DNA of 64,000 bases from Candidatus Andeanibacterium colombiense (GTDB lineage Bacteria; Pseudomonadota; Alphaproteobacteria; Sphingomonadales; Sphingomonadaceae), in the NCBI GenBank assembly GCA_029202985.1, contig CP119316.1, positions 3,397,001-3,461,000 of the forward strand, written 5' to 3'. How positions within the stretch are numbered: the first letter of the stretch is position 1; each line of letters opens with the position of its first letter. The notes below the pieces were generated by a model. The model was not told the DNA's origin, searched no databases, and saw only the letters and a list, made by a program, of their open reading frames with translations. A program made the position numbers and the translations under genes. This document shows, piece by piece, positions 1-8,298 of the stretch.

Positions 1-1160
1 GTGAGGGCGCGTTCCTGATCCTGCAGCGTCGCCAGCGCCGCAAGCGCGTCGTCCACTTCGCGAAACGCAGTCAGCGCAGTTCCACGATAGGCAAAGGCAG
101 CCTGGTCGCGGACCGAAGCGGCCTCGTCGAGCTGGGCGGTCAGGCGTCCGCCCGAGAACAGCGGCGCGAGGATGCTGCCGCCGAGCGAGAACAGCACGGT
201 CGGGTCGAGGCCCTTGGTGAACAACAAGCCGGTCGATCCGGTCAGCTGGAGATTGGGCAGGAAGGCCTTGCGCGCGGCGGAGAGCGAACGGTCGCTGGCG
301 GAAAGCTGGTATTCGGCCTGGGCGATATCGGGCCGCCTGCGGAGCAGTTCGGACGGCAGGCCGGCAGGCACCGGCGGGACGCTGAGCGCGGTCAGCTCGG
401 CGGCGCGCGCGATCGCGCCGGGCACGTCGCCCGCCAACTGGCTCAGCGCGTTTTCCTGCTGTGCGATTGCGCGCCGGAGCTGCGGCACGAGTGCTGCGGC
501 CGCCTGATATTCGGCCTCGGCCTGGTTCAGCTCCAGCCGGGAGGTGTAGCCGGCGTCGGCGCGCGAGCGGGCGATGCGCAGCGCTTCGGACCGCGAGGCG
601 AGCGTATCCTGCGTTACCGCCAGCCGGGCATCGTAGCCGCGCAGCGCGATATAGCCGCGCGCCGTCGCCGCCGCGACCGAGAGCACCGCCGCATCGTGCG
701 CCGCCTGGCTCGCGAGATAGCGTTGGCGTGCCGCACCGGCGAGGTCGGCGGTGCGCCCAAACAGATCGACTTGCCACGAAGCCTGAATCGTCGGCTCGGC
801 AGCGAGGGTTGTCCGGGGCTGGCCGAAGGCGTCGATGCTGCGCTCGTCGCTTACCGCCGGCCCGGCGCTGACCGAGGGCAGCAATTGCGCGCGCGCTGCA
901 CGTTCCTGCGCCAGTGCCTGCCGCACCCGCGCGGCGGCGACGGCGATGTCGGTGTTATGCGCGATCGCGCGCTCGACCAGCGCGGTCAGCTGCGGATCGC
1001 CGTAGCGGTTCCACCAGTCTGCGGTGAGCGCCTCGCTCGCCCCGGTCGGGCTGCGCCAATCGGCCGGAGGGACTACTTGCGTGGCCTCGGGGGCAGGGCG
1101 CTCTTGCAAGGCGCAGCCCGCGAGGGCAGTGGCCAGGGCAAGACCGGCGAGGGTTCTCAC
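1..1160 (-). CDS. NodT-type outer membrane efflux channel (3' part missing)
   Basis: Outer membrane factor of a tripartite pump, expected as a trimeric channel carrying drugs or organic acids out of the periplasm. The gene starts with GTG at 1160, overlapping the adaptor stop by four bases (GTGA), and runs off the left edge after about 386 codons; NodT proteins usually have 460-490. The N-terminus is a lipoprotein signal with lipobox ALAGC, followed by DWWNRYGDPQL, which resembles the family's entry motif. Long Ala/Gln/Arg-rich coiled segments (QAEAEYQAAA, RRRPDIAQAEYQL) and the LFSGGRL turn are typical. It is the last gene seen in the operon with HlyD and MFS partners, which supports an EmrAB-TolC-like pump. 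The missing C-terminus could not be checked. Confidence 0.93.
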   Translation of the reverse strand, partial: MRTLAGLALATALAGCALQERPAPEATQVVPPADWRSPTGASEALTADWWNRYGDPQLTALVERAIAHNTDIAVAAARVRQALAQERAARAQLLPSVSAGPAVSDERSIDAFGQPRTTLAAEPTIQASWQVDLFGRTADLAGAARQRYLASQAAHDAAVLSVAAATARGYIALRGYDARLAVTQDTLASRSEALRIARSRADAGYTSRLELNQAEAEYQAAAALVPQLRRAIAQQENALSQLAGDVPGAIARAAELTALSVPPVPAGLPSELLRRRPDIAQAEYQLSASDRSLSAARKAFLPNLQLTGSTGLLFTKGLDPTVLFSLGGSILAPLFSGGRLTAQLDEAASVRDQAAFAYRGTALTAFREVDDALAALATLQDQERAL

Positions 1161-2317
1161 CGCACCGGCCCGGAAGCGGTATCGACCGTGGCCTCCACCG
1201 ACATGCCCGGCCGCAACCGCTTCGCCAGTTCCTGCCGCGGATCGATCGAGATCCGCACCGAAATCCGCTGCGCCACCTTCACGAAATTGCCGGTCGCATT
1301 GTCGGACTTGAGCACCGCGAATTCCGACCCGGTCGCCGGAGCGATCTGGGCCAGCCGACCGTAAACGCGGGCGCCTTCCAGCCCGTCCACGTCGAACCAG
1401 GCGCGCTGCCCCGGGGCCATCCGCGCGGTCTGGCCTTCCTTGTAATTGGCCGTGACCCACAGCGTGTCGGGCACCAGATAGGTCAGTTGCGAGCCCGAGG
1501 TGACATATTGCCCGACCCGCACCCCGACTGCGCCCAATTGCCCGTCGCGCGGGGCGACGATCACCGTGTGGCCAAGGTCGATCTTCGCCAGTTCCAGCGC
1601 AGCGCGCGCCTGTTCGACCGCGGCTTCGAGCGCGCCGCGGTTGACGTCGGTCGAACGCACATCCTGCCGCGCGATCTCGCGCCCGGCGCGGGCCTGTGCC
1701 ACCGCTGCCTGCGCCTGCAGCAGGGCCGCGCGGGTCTGGTCGCGCTCGCGCAGTGAGACCGAGCCGTCGGCCACCAGATCGTCAACCCGGGCCATGTCGG
1801 CGCGGGCGCGGGCCAGTTGGGCCTCGGCACTGCCGATCTCGGCCTGCCGGGCGGTTTCGCTCGCGGCGCGCGAATTGCGGGTCTGCGCGGAATTGGCGAG
1901 GTTGGCGATCTGCGCGGCAAGGTTCGCCTCGGCCTGCTGCACCCGTTGGCGGTAGATCGCATCGTCGATCCGCGCGAGCACCTGGCCGGCCTTGACCTGC
2001 TGGTAGTCCTGCACCGTGACTTGGGTGACATAGCCGGTCACCTGCGGGCTGATCAGCGTGGTCTGGCCCCGCACATAGGCATTGTCGGTCGTTTGCTGGG
2101 CGGAGGTGAACGGCGGCAGGCCCCAGGCGTAGAGCACCGCGAAAATGCCGACGAGGGCCATCGCGACGATCGTCGCCGTCATCCTGGTCGATCGCGTGGG
2201 CGGCAGCCATCCCGCCGGCGTATTCGCCACCACCGGCGTCTCGATCGGCTCGGCCTGGCGGCGGTCTTCCGCCGTGACGGCGGCGGCCGATGCGGGAGGG
2301 GTAGGTTCGTCAGCCAT
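1157..2317 (-). CDS. HlyD/EmrA-family membrane fusion protein
   Basis: Periplasmic adaptor linking an inner membrane MFS pump to an outer membrane channel. The 386-residue protein has one N-terminal membrane segment (about residues 48-68, ending before GLPPFTSAQQTTDNAYVRG), then a barrel-sandwich/lipoyl half (ISPQVTGYVTQV), an alpha-helical hairpin of Ala/Gln-rich repeats (about 110-215), the second lipoyl half (VIVAPRDGQLG) and a C-terminal beta-barrel. The start was set at ATG 2317 because AGGAGGAAATT lies just upstream and the ATG overlaps the MFS stop (TGATG). A longer in-frame extension upstream would lie inside the MFS gene and looks unlike protein. Substrate unknown. Confidence 0.93.
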   Translation of the reverse strand: MADEPTPPASAAAVTAEDRRQAEPIETPVVANTPAGWLPPTRSTRMTATIVAMALVGIFAVLYAWGLPPFTSAQQTTDNAYVRGQTTLISPQVTGYVTQVTVQDYQQVKAGQVLARIDDAIYRQRVQQAEANLAAQIANLANSAQTRNSRAASETARQAEIGSAEAQLARARADMARVDDLVADGSVSLRERDQTRAALLQAQAAVAQARAGREIARQDVRSTDVNRGALEAAVEQARAALELAKIDLGHTVIVAPRDGQLGAVGVRVGQYVTSGSQLTYLVPDTLWVTANYKEGQTARMAPGQRAWFDVDGLEGARVYGRLAQIAPATGSEFAVLKSDNATGNFVKVAQRISVRISIDPRQELAKRLRPGMSVEATVDTASGPVR

Positions 2318-3990
2318 CAATTTCCTCCTGCACTGCCCCGCATGCGCGCCAGTGCGGCGAGGGGTTCGGCCATCGGGTGAACCCCGCTGCGGCGTACCCG
2401 CAGCAGCCACAAGCCCCAAAATAGCAGCGACGCGATCGAAAGCGCGGCGATCAGCATGAACACGTCGTTCCAGGCAAGGATATTCGCCTCGCGGCTGACC
2501 TGCTGCGACAGCAGCGCCGCGCCCTGGGCCTGACGCAATACAGGATCGCCGATCACCGGCCCGTAGGCTCCGCCATATTGCTGCAGCGCGCCGGCCACGG
2601 TCGGATCGGTCGGTACGATCGTCTGCACCAGCATCTCGGAATGGAACCGCTCGCGCAGGATCTGGAAGCTCCCGAGCCCCGCCGCGCCGGCAAGGCCACC
2701 GACCGACTGGGTGATGCTGAAGATCGCCGAAAAGCTGACCAGGTGGTTGGGCCCTTTCACCATCGCGCGCAGGATTCCGATCAGCAGCGTCGGGCCCATG
2801 AAGAAGATCGCGGCGAAAGCGATCAGCGCCTGGCTGAAATAGAGATTGTCCGGCCCGGTGAGGTTGGTCGCGTCGCTATCGAGCACCGAGCCGACCGCGA
2901 TCAGCGCGAGCGAGAACATGATCGGCCAGCCGAGCTTGAGCGGGTTGACCGTTAGCGCGCTGGCGATCAGCCCCGCCACGGTGGCAAGGGTCACCACGGC
3001 GAACAGCGTGACATACTGGTCGTTGGTCATCCCGAGCGAGGTGAGCAGCCCGACCGCGCCGACCCCCTGTTCGGAAAGCAGGACCCGGACCGAGACCGCC
3101 ACGGCCGCGAAGCGCAGCACGTCGGCACTTGCCATCCAGCGGATATTGAGCAGCGGGTTGGCGCGGTTGTGCTCGATCGCGATCGCCGCGGCCAGCAGCG
3201 CGATCGCGCCGCACAGCGTGTAGCCCATCCAGCGGGCCTCGACCCACCACTCGGTGCGCCCGAGCCCGAGCACCGCGGACAGCATGCCGACCCCGACCGC
3301 GTAGAGCGGGAAACTCACCGCATCGAGCGGTTCGAATGCCTTGATCCGTTCGCTCGGCGGCAGGCGCAGCGCGCCCACCGCCGCGAGGGACAGCAGGGCC
3401 AGTCCGAACTCGAACACGTAGAGCGTGTGCCATTGCGAATATTCGAGCAGTTCGGGCGAGAACATCCGTGCCAGCGGAGTCGCGAGCTGGGGGATGCCGA
3501 TCCCGAGCACAATGCCTTTTAGGCGCCATTTCGCGGGCATGCCCTGGATCAGATAGAGCAGCCCGACCGAACTCAGCGCGCTCGCGGCGATCCCGCTCAG
3601 CCCGCGGACGATCAGCGCGGTCGCGAAGCCGTGGACGAACACATGGCCGAGCGTGACGAGCGCGTAGAACGGCAGGAAGATCCGGATCATCGGGATCAGC
3701 CCGAATTGCTGGCGGAATTTCACCAGCAGCAGGCTCATCGAGACGTTGGTCATCACATAGACCGTGCTGAACCAGGCCGATTGCGCGGTATCGAGCTCCA
3801 GCCCCCCCGCGATGCTGGTCAGATTGACCGAGCCGAGCGCATTGCCGAGGCCGCCGGTCAGGCCGACCAGGCTCCCGATCAGGACATAGGCGAGGCGCCG
3901 GTTGGTCGGATGCTCGGGCGTGGCTGGAGAGCCGGGCAGCAGCCCCCGCTCATGCGGTTTGAAGACATATGCGGTCTCGTCTTCGCTCAA
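2317..3990 (-). CDS. DHA2-family MFS drug/proton antiporter (EmrB-like)
   Basis: Inner membrane proton-driven exporter of about 557 residues with roughly 14 predicted hydrophobic segments, the size and topology of the DHA2 family. The usual N-terminal segment is followed by GSVNLTSIAGGLELDTAQSAW, which matches the family pattern of a conserved helix 1/loop and the W after the SSAQ-like stretch. The start appears to be a rare TTG at 3990, with AGGGA about eight bases upstream; no in-frame ATG exists at a sensible place. It sits 21 bases after the PQQ dehydrogenase and overlaps the HlyD gene, so dehydrogenase and pump are probably cotranscribed. Export of a toxic aromatic or sugar acid made by the dehydrogenase is only an inference. 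Confidence 0.9.
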   Translation of the reverse strand: MSEDETAYVFKPHERGLLPGSPATPEHPTNRRLAYVLIGSLVGLTGGLGNALGSVNLTSIAGGLELDTAQSAWFSTVYVMTNVSMSLLLVKFRQQFGLIPMIRIFLPFYALVTLGHVFVHGFATALIVRGLSGIAASALSSVGLLYLIQGMPAKWRLKGIVLGIGIPQLATPLARMFSPELLEYSQWHTLYVFEFGLALLSLAAVGALRLPPSERIKAFEPLDAVSFPLYAVGVGMLSAVLGLGRTEWWVEARWMGYTLCGAIALLAAAIAIEHNRANPLLNIRWMASADVLRFAAVAVSVRVLLSEQGVGAVGLLTSLGMTNDQYVTLFAVVTLATVAGLIASALTVNPLKLGWPIMFSLALIAVGSVLDSDATNLTGPDNLYFSQALIAFAAIFFMGPTLLIGILRAMVKGPNHLVSFSAIFSITQSVGGLAGAAGLGSFQILRERFHSEMLVQTIVPTDPTVAGALQQYGGAYGPVIGDPVLRQAQGAALLSQQVSREANILAWNDVFMLIAALSIASLLFWGLWLLRVRRSGVHPMAEPLAALARMRGSAGGN

Positions 3991-4011
3991 GCCGGCGTCC
4001 CTGTTGCGCCG

Positions 4012-6405
4012 CTACCTCTTCGGCAGCGCATAAGCGATAACCTCGTCTCCGATCGGCGTCTCCATGAAATGATGACCGCCGGCCACGATCACCAGATATT
4101 CTCGGCCATTCGCCTCGTAAACCATCGGCGTCGCCTGGCCGCCGGCCGGCAACGTGTCGGTCCACAAGGTCTTGCCGCTTGCCAGATCGACCGCGCGGAT
4201 TAGATTGTCGGTCGCCGCGGCGATGAAGATCAGCCCGCTCGCGGTGACCACCGCGCCGCCGTTGTTGGGCGTGCCGATCGTCAGCGGCAGCATCGACGGG
4301 ATGCCGAACGGCCCGTTCGTGCGCACTGTGCCCAGCGGGCGATCCCAGATCGTCTTGCCGGTCGCCATGTCGATCGCGCGCAGCCCGCCATAGGGCGGCT
4401 GTTTGCACAGCATGCCGGTGAAGGGCAGGCGCCAGCCGGCATTGACGTCGATCGCATAGGGCGTGTGCGCCTGCGGATCGCCCGCGCCTTCTGCGCCGCC
4501 GATCTTGCCGCGCGCCTGGTTGCGCGGCGCCCAGCCCATCTTGTCCGCTTCCTTGCGCGGCACCAGCCTGACGTAGTTCGGCATGTCGTTGTAATTTGCC
4601 ACGATCACTCCGCGGCGCGGATCGACCGCGATGCCGCCCCAGTCGGTCCCGCCATTGTAGCCGGGATATTCGATCGAGCGGCGATCGCTTTCGGGCGGGG
4701 TGTAGAAGCCCTTGTAACTCGCTTTGCGGAACTGGATCCGGCAGACCATCTGATCGATCGGCGACATCCCCCACATGTCCCGCTCGGTCAGGTCCGGCTT
4801 CCTCAAATTGTGCCACAGCGAAACCTGCTGCGTTGGCGCGCGCTGGGCCGGCTCGACCCCGCCACCCGGTGCGCGAATGGTTCCGACCGGGGTAATCGGC
4901 TGGCCGGTGCGCCGGTCGAGGATATAGATGTCGCCCTGCTTCGACGGCAGCACCAGCGCCGGTACGCCCTGATAGTCGATCAGCGTCGCCTGCGCGCCGA
5001 AGTCGTAATCCCACACGTCCTTCTTGACCGCCTGGAAGCGCCAGCGCGGCTTGCCGGTCAGTACGTCCAGCGCGACCAGCGAAGTCGCGTAGTCGTTCTC
5101 CGGCGGGCGGCGCTCGCTGCTATAATAATCGGCGGCGGCATTACCCATCGGAAGATAGACGAGGCCAAGCTGCTCGTCGCCCGAGGTGGGCGTCCAGGCA
5201 TTCGGAGTCCCGCGCGCCCATTCCTGCCCGGGTGGTGGATAACCGTTCCAGTCCGGGTGCATCATGTCCCATGCCCAGCGCAACTTGCCGGTGACCGCGT
5301 CGAAGCCGCGGATCACGCCCGAGGGCGCCCACCGGTCCTGCCCGTCGAGCACCTGGTGCCCGGTCACGACCACGCCCTTGACGATGGTCGGCGGCGAATT
5401 GATCGAAACATATCCGGGCGGGGTGTTGCCCATGCCGATCTTGGTATCGACCTGGCCGTGGGTCCCGAAATCCTCGCACACCCGGCCGGTCTTCGCATCG
5501 AGCGCGAACAGCCGCGCATCGAGCGTACCGAACACGATCCGCGCGGCGCAGGGTGCATCGGCGGTGGCGCCGGGCACCTGGTAATAGGATACGCCGCGGC
5601 AGGCGGCGGTATAGGGGATCGCATCGTCCGATACCTGCGGATCGAACTTCCAGCGCTGCTTGCCGGTCGCCGGATCGAGCGCGACCACCCAGTTCTTCGG
5701 CGTACAGACATACAGCGTGTCACCGACCTTGAGCGGGGTATTCTCCGCGCCGTAGGTCCCCGCGACCGCGGCGGATGAGGGCATGTCGCCGGTGTGGATC
5801 ATCCACGCACGTTCGAGCCCGCCGACATTGGCCGGGGTGATCTGCGCCAGCGGAGTAAAGCGCCGCGCGGCGTAGGAGCCGCCATAGGCGGGCCAGTCGG
5901 CGGCCGCCTGCAACAGGGAAGGATCCGCCATCTGGCCGTGAAGGCCGGGCAGGGGTTGGAGCACCGCATGCTCGTCGGCCATTCCGATCGCCGTTCCACT
6001 GACGATCGCGACCCCCAGCAGCGCGGCCATGCTGGCAAGGGCATTCCGCCACCGCCGGCCGCCACGCGAAAGCGCCGCCATTGCCGGGATCACCGCCAAC
6101 AGCAGCACCAACGGCGCGACAACCCGCGGCACCAGCGCCCAGCCGTTCAGTCCGGCTTCCCAGAAGGCCCAGACCACGGTCAGGACGAACACCACGACGT
6201 AGATCCAGCCGCCAAGGATATGGTGGCGTATCAACAGCGCGCCCGCGAGCAGCATCGCGATCCCGGTGACGACATAATAGAGCGATCCGCCGAGCGCGGC
6301 GAGCCAGCCTCCGCCGATCGCAAGCACCAGCCCGATCAATCCGACGAGCGCGCCGACCAGCGCGACCCCCCAATTCATGCGGCGGGGCCGGGTGAGTATA
6401 TCCAT
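4012..6405 (-). CDS. Membrane-bound PQQ dehydrogenase, glucose/quinate/shikimate family
   Basis: Quinoprotein that oxidises a sugar or cyclic polyol in the periplasm and passes electrons to ubiquinone. The 797-residue length matches the family (about 800). The N-terminus has about five membrane helices (residues 12-130), followed by an eight-bladed propeller with repeated W-docking motifs such as ALDPATGKQRWKF. YATSLVALDVLTG places Asp where the catalytic base of this family lies, and NGGTDWGGIAVDP is a recognisable block. The start is ATG 6405; upstream in-frame codons run into the divergent promoter. Glucose versus quinate cannot be decided by eye. The neighbouring tannase/feruloyl esterase genes make a quinate or shikimate ester route worth considering. 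Confidence 0.92.
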   Translation of the reverse strand: MDILTRPRRMNWGVALVGALVGLIGLVLAIGGGWLAALGGSLYYVVTGIAMLLAGALLIRHHILGGWIYVVVFVLTVVWAFWEAGLNGWALVPRVVAPLVLLLAVIPAMAALSRGGRRWRNALASMAALLGVAIVSGTAIGMADEHAVLQPLPGLHGQMADPSLLQAAADWPAYGGSYAARRFTPLAQITPANVGGLERAWMIHTGDMPSSAAVAGTYGAENTPLKVGDTLYVCTPKNWVVALDPATGKQRWKFDPQVSDDAIPYTAACRGVSYYQVPGATADAPCAARIVFGTLDARLFALDAKTGRVCEDFGTHGQVDTKIGMGNTPPGYVSINSPPTIVKGVVVTGHQVLDGQDRWAPSGVIRGFDAVTGKLRWAWDMMHPDWNGYPPPGQEWARGTPNAWTPTSGDEQLGLVYLPMGNAAADYYSSERRPPENDYATSLVALDVLTGKPRWRFQAVKKDVWDYDFGAQATLIDYQGVPALVLPSKQGDIYILDRRTGQPITPVGTIRAPGGGVEPAQRAPTQQVSLWHNLRKPDLTERDMWGMSPIDQMVCRIQFRKASYKGFYTPPESDRRSIEYPGYNGGTDWGGIAVDPRRGVIVANYNDMPNYVRLVPRKEADKMGWAPRNQARGKIGGAEGAGDPQAHTPYAIDVNAGWRLPFTGMLCKQPPYGGLRAIDMATGKTIWDRPLGTVRTNGPFGIPSMLPLTIGTPNNGGAVVTASGLIFIAAATDNLIRAVDLASGKTLWTDTLPAGGQATPMVYEANGREYLVIVAGGHHFMETPIGDEVIAYALPKR

Positions 6406-6627
6406 GGCGCGAGTCCTTGGTGCCGCGGGATCGGGGCGCACTTCCGAAGCGAAGAACAGTGCTTTGCGTTCCGTGGACAGCGATGAACCGAGGGTCGGCG
6501 GCGACGGGCCGAAACCACCCATCCGGTGCATCGGGCGGGATCAAGTGCCCTGGGTACGGGCCGACAAAGCTTGCGCAGACAGGGCAGCCGTGAAAAAACC
6601 GCGGGGAGAAAAGACAGGGAGAATCCA
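6406..6627. promoter_or_regulatory. Divergent promoter region between PQQ dehydrogenase and tannase genes
   Basis: A 222-base gap between two divergently read genes must hold both promoters. An AGGGAG ribosome site lies just before the plus-strand ATG at 6628. I saw no clear operator palindrome; shared control is an inference from layout only. Confidence 0.4.
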
Positions 6628-8205
6628 ATGGGCTTTCGAATGACGCGCGGCCATGCGCTGTCTCTGGCGGGGACGGCGCTCGCGATCGGTCTAGCCGCTC
6701 CGGCGGTTCCGCAAGACGGCGCCGAGGGTGGGAGCGCGCGGCGCTGTACCGCGATGGCCCAGGCGGCGTCCGGTGACGATGTCAGGATCACCTCCGCCGC
6801 TCATGTCGATGCCTCGGCGGCGACCACCGGCGGCTTCGGTGCCACGCCGGCGCTGCCAGCCCATTGCCGCGTCGAAGGCACGGTCGGCCAGCGCAAGGGC
6901 AAGGGCGGCAACGATTACGGCATCCATTTCGCGATCGCTTTGCCCGACCAGTGGAGCGGGCGTTTCCTGCTGCAGGGCGGGGGCGGGCTCAACGGCTCGG
7001 TCAATCCGCCGATCGGCCCGGTCGCTTCCGATAACCGCCCGGCGCTGGCGCGGGGCTTCGCGGTGATCAGCAGCGACAGCGGCCACCAGGGCGCGGTGTT
7101 CGACCAGAGCTTCATGGCCGACCAGCGCGCCGCGCTCGATTTCGCCGAGACCTCGGTCAACACGGTCGCGCTGCTCGGCAAGGCGATCACCCGCGCCTAT
7201 TACGGCAAGGCCGCCGCGCACAGCTATATGACCGGCTGCTCGACCGGCGGGCGCGAGGGGATGCTCGCCTCGCAGCGCTACCCCGAATTGTTCGACGGGA
7301 TCGTGATCGGGGCCCCGGCGATGCGCGCGGGCGATTCCAACCTCGGCGTCGAATATACCCAGACCCTGTTCAACGCCGCGGCGCCGAAGGATAAGCAGGG
7401 CAAGCCGATCATGAGCCTGGTGCTGACCGATGCCCAGCGCAAGACGATCCTCGACGGCGTGCTCGCCCAGTGCGATGCGCTCGACGGGCTCAAGGACGGG
7501 ATGATCGAGAACGTCGCCCAGTGCGATTTCAAGCCCCGCAAGCTGCTCTGTGCGAAAGGCAAGACCGAAGGCTGCCTCGGCGCCGGCCAGGTCGCGGCGC
7601 TGGAGAAGGGCTTCGCGGGGCCGTTCGACAAGGCCGGCTACCCGATCTACGCACCGATGGCCTTCGACACCGGGATCGCGGCCAAGCCGATGGGCTATCT
7701 GCCCTCCGGCGGCCCAGGCCCGTTCGGGCCGCCGAGCACCGCGACCACGATCGACCTCGATGCGCGGGTCCATGCGCAGCGGCAGGACGCGGCCGGGCGG
7801 CTGACCGACACTCCCTATTGGACCAATCTCAACACCTTCCTCGATCGGGGCGGCAAGATCATCTACTTCCACGGGGTGTCGGACTTCTGGTTCTCGCCGC
7901 TCGCGACCTGGGATTATTACCAGCGCGCTGCGGCGACCAACGGCGCTGCCTTCACCGATGCCAGCCGGTTCTACATGGTCCCTGGCATGCTCCATTGCGG
8001 CGGCGGCAACAGCTTCGACCAGTTCGACCTCCTCGGCCCGCTGGTCGAGTGGGTCGAAAGCGGCAAGGCGCCTCAATCGGTCACCGCGCATCGCAGCGCC
8101 AGGGTGGACGAGACCCGGCCGCTGTGCCCCTATCCTGCCCATGCGCAATATGTCGGCGGCGATGCGAGCAAGGCTGCGAGCTTTGCCTGCAAGGCTCCGG
8201 CCTGA
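6628..8205 (+). CDS. Tannase/feruloyl esterase family protein
   Basis: Predicted secreted or periplasmic alpha/beta-hydrolase that cleaves esters of phenolic acids. The 525-residue protein has a signal-like N-terminus (hydrophobic residues about 10-28, ending AAPAVPQ). The nucleophile elbow is GCSTGGREG and the C-terminal His is in GMLHCGGG; together these give the CS...HC pairing (adjacent Cys on both catalytic residues forming a disulfide) that defines the tannase family. KIIYFHGVSDFWFSP matches the stretch with the catalytic Asp. The start ATG 6628 is preceded by AGGGAG. It is divergent from the PQQ dehydrogenase and convergent with a second tannase-family gene. Substrate could be gallate, feruloyl or chlorogenate-type esters; not decidable here. 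Confidence 0.9.
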   Translation: MGFRMTRGHALSLAGTALAIGLAAPAVPQDGAEGGSARRCTAMAQAASGDDVRITSAAHVDASAATTGGFGATPALPAHCRVEGTVGQRKGKGGNDYGIHFAIALPDQWSGRFLLQGGGGLNGSVNPPIGPVASDNRPALARGFAVISSDSGHQGAVFDQSFMADQRAALDFAETSVNTVALLGKAITRAYYGKAAAHSYMTGCSTGGREGMLASQRYPELFDGIVIGAPAMRAGDSNLGVEYTQTLFNAAAPKDKQGKPIMSLVLTDAQRKTILDGVLAQCDALDGLKDGMIENVAQCDFKPRKLLCAKGKTEGCLGAGQVAALEKGFAGPFDKAGYPIYAPMAFDTGIAAKPMGYLPSGGPGPFGPPSTATTIDLDARVHAQRQDAAGRLTDTPYWTNLNTFLDRGGKIIYFHGVSDFWFSPLATWDYYQRAAATNGAAFTDASRFYMVPGMLHCGGGNSFDQFDLLGPLVEWVESGKAPQSVTAHRSARVDETRPLCPYPAHAQYVGGDASKAASFACKAPA

Positions 8206-8260
8206 GGCCGGCGCGCTTCGCCGCCGCCGGCGAGTCCGGGCTGCGCCGGTAGCTGGCTGA

Positions 8261-8282
8261 GGTCCCCGCTCGCGCGGGGACC
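8261..8282. terminator. GC-rich hairpin between convergent tannase genes
   Basis: GGTCCCCGC and GCGGGGACC form a perfect nine-pair stem with loop TCGC, midway between two convergent genes. There is no U-run on either side, so it may be a bidirectional terminator or simply a member of the window's palindromic repeat set; a similar stem occurs at 55986. Confidence 0.5.
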
Positions 8283-8298
8283 CGGAGGGGCGGGCCGC

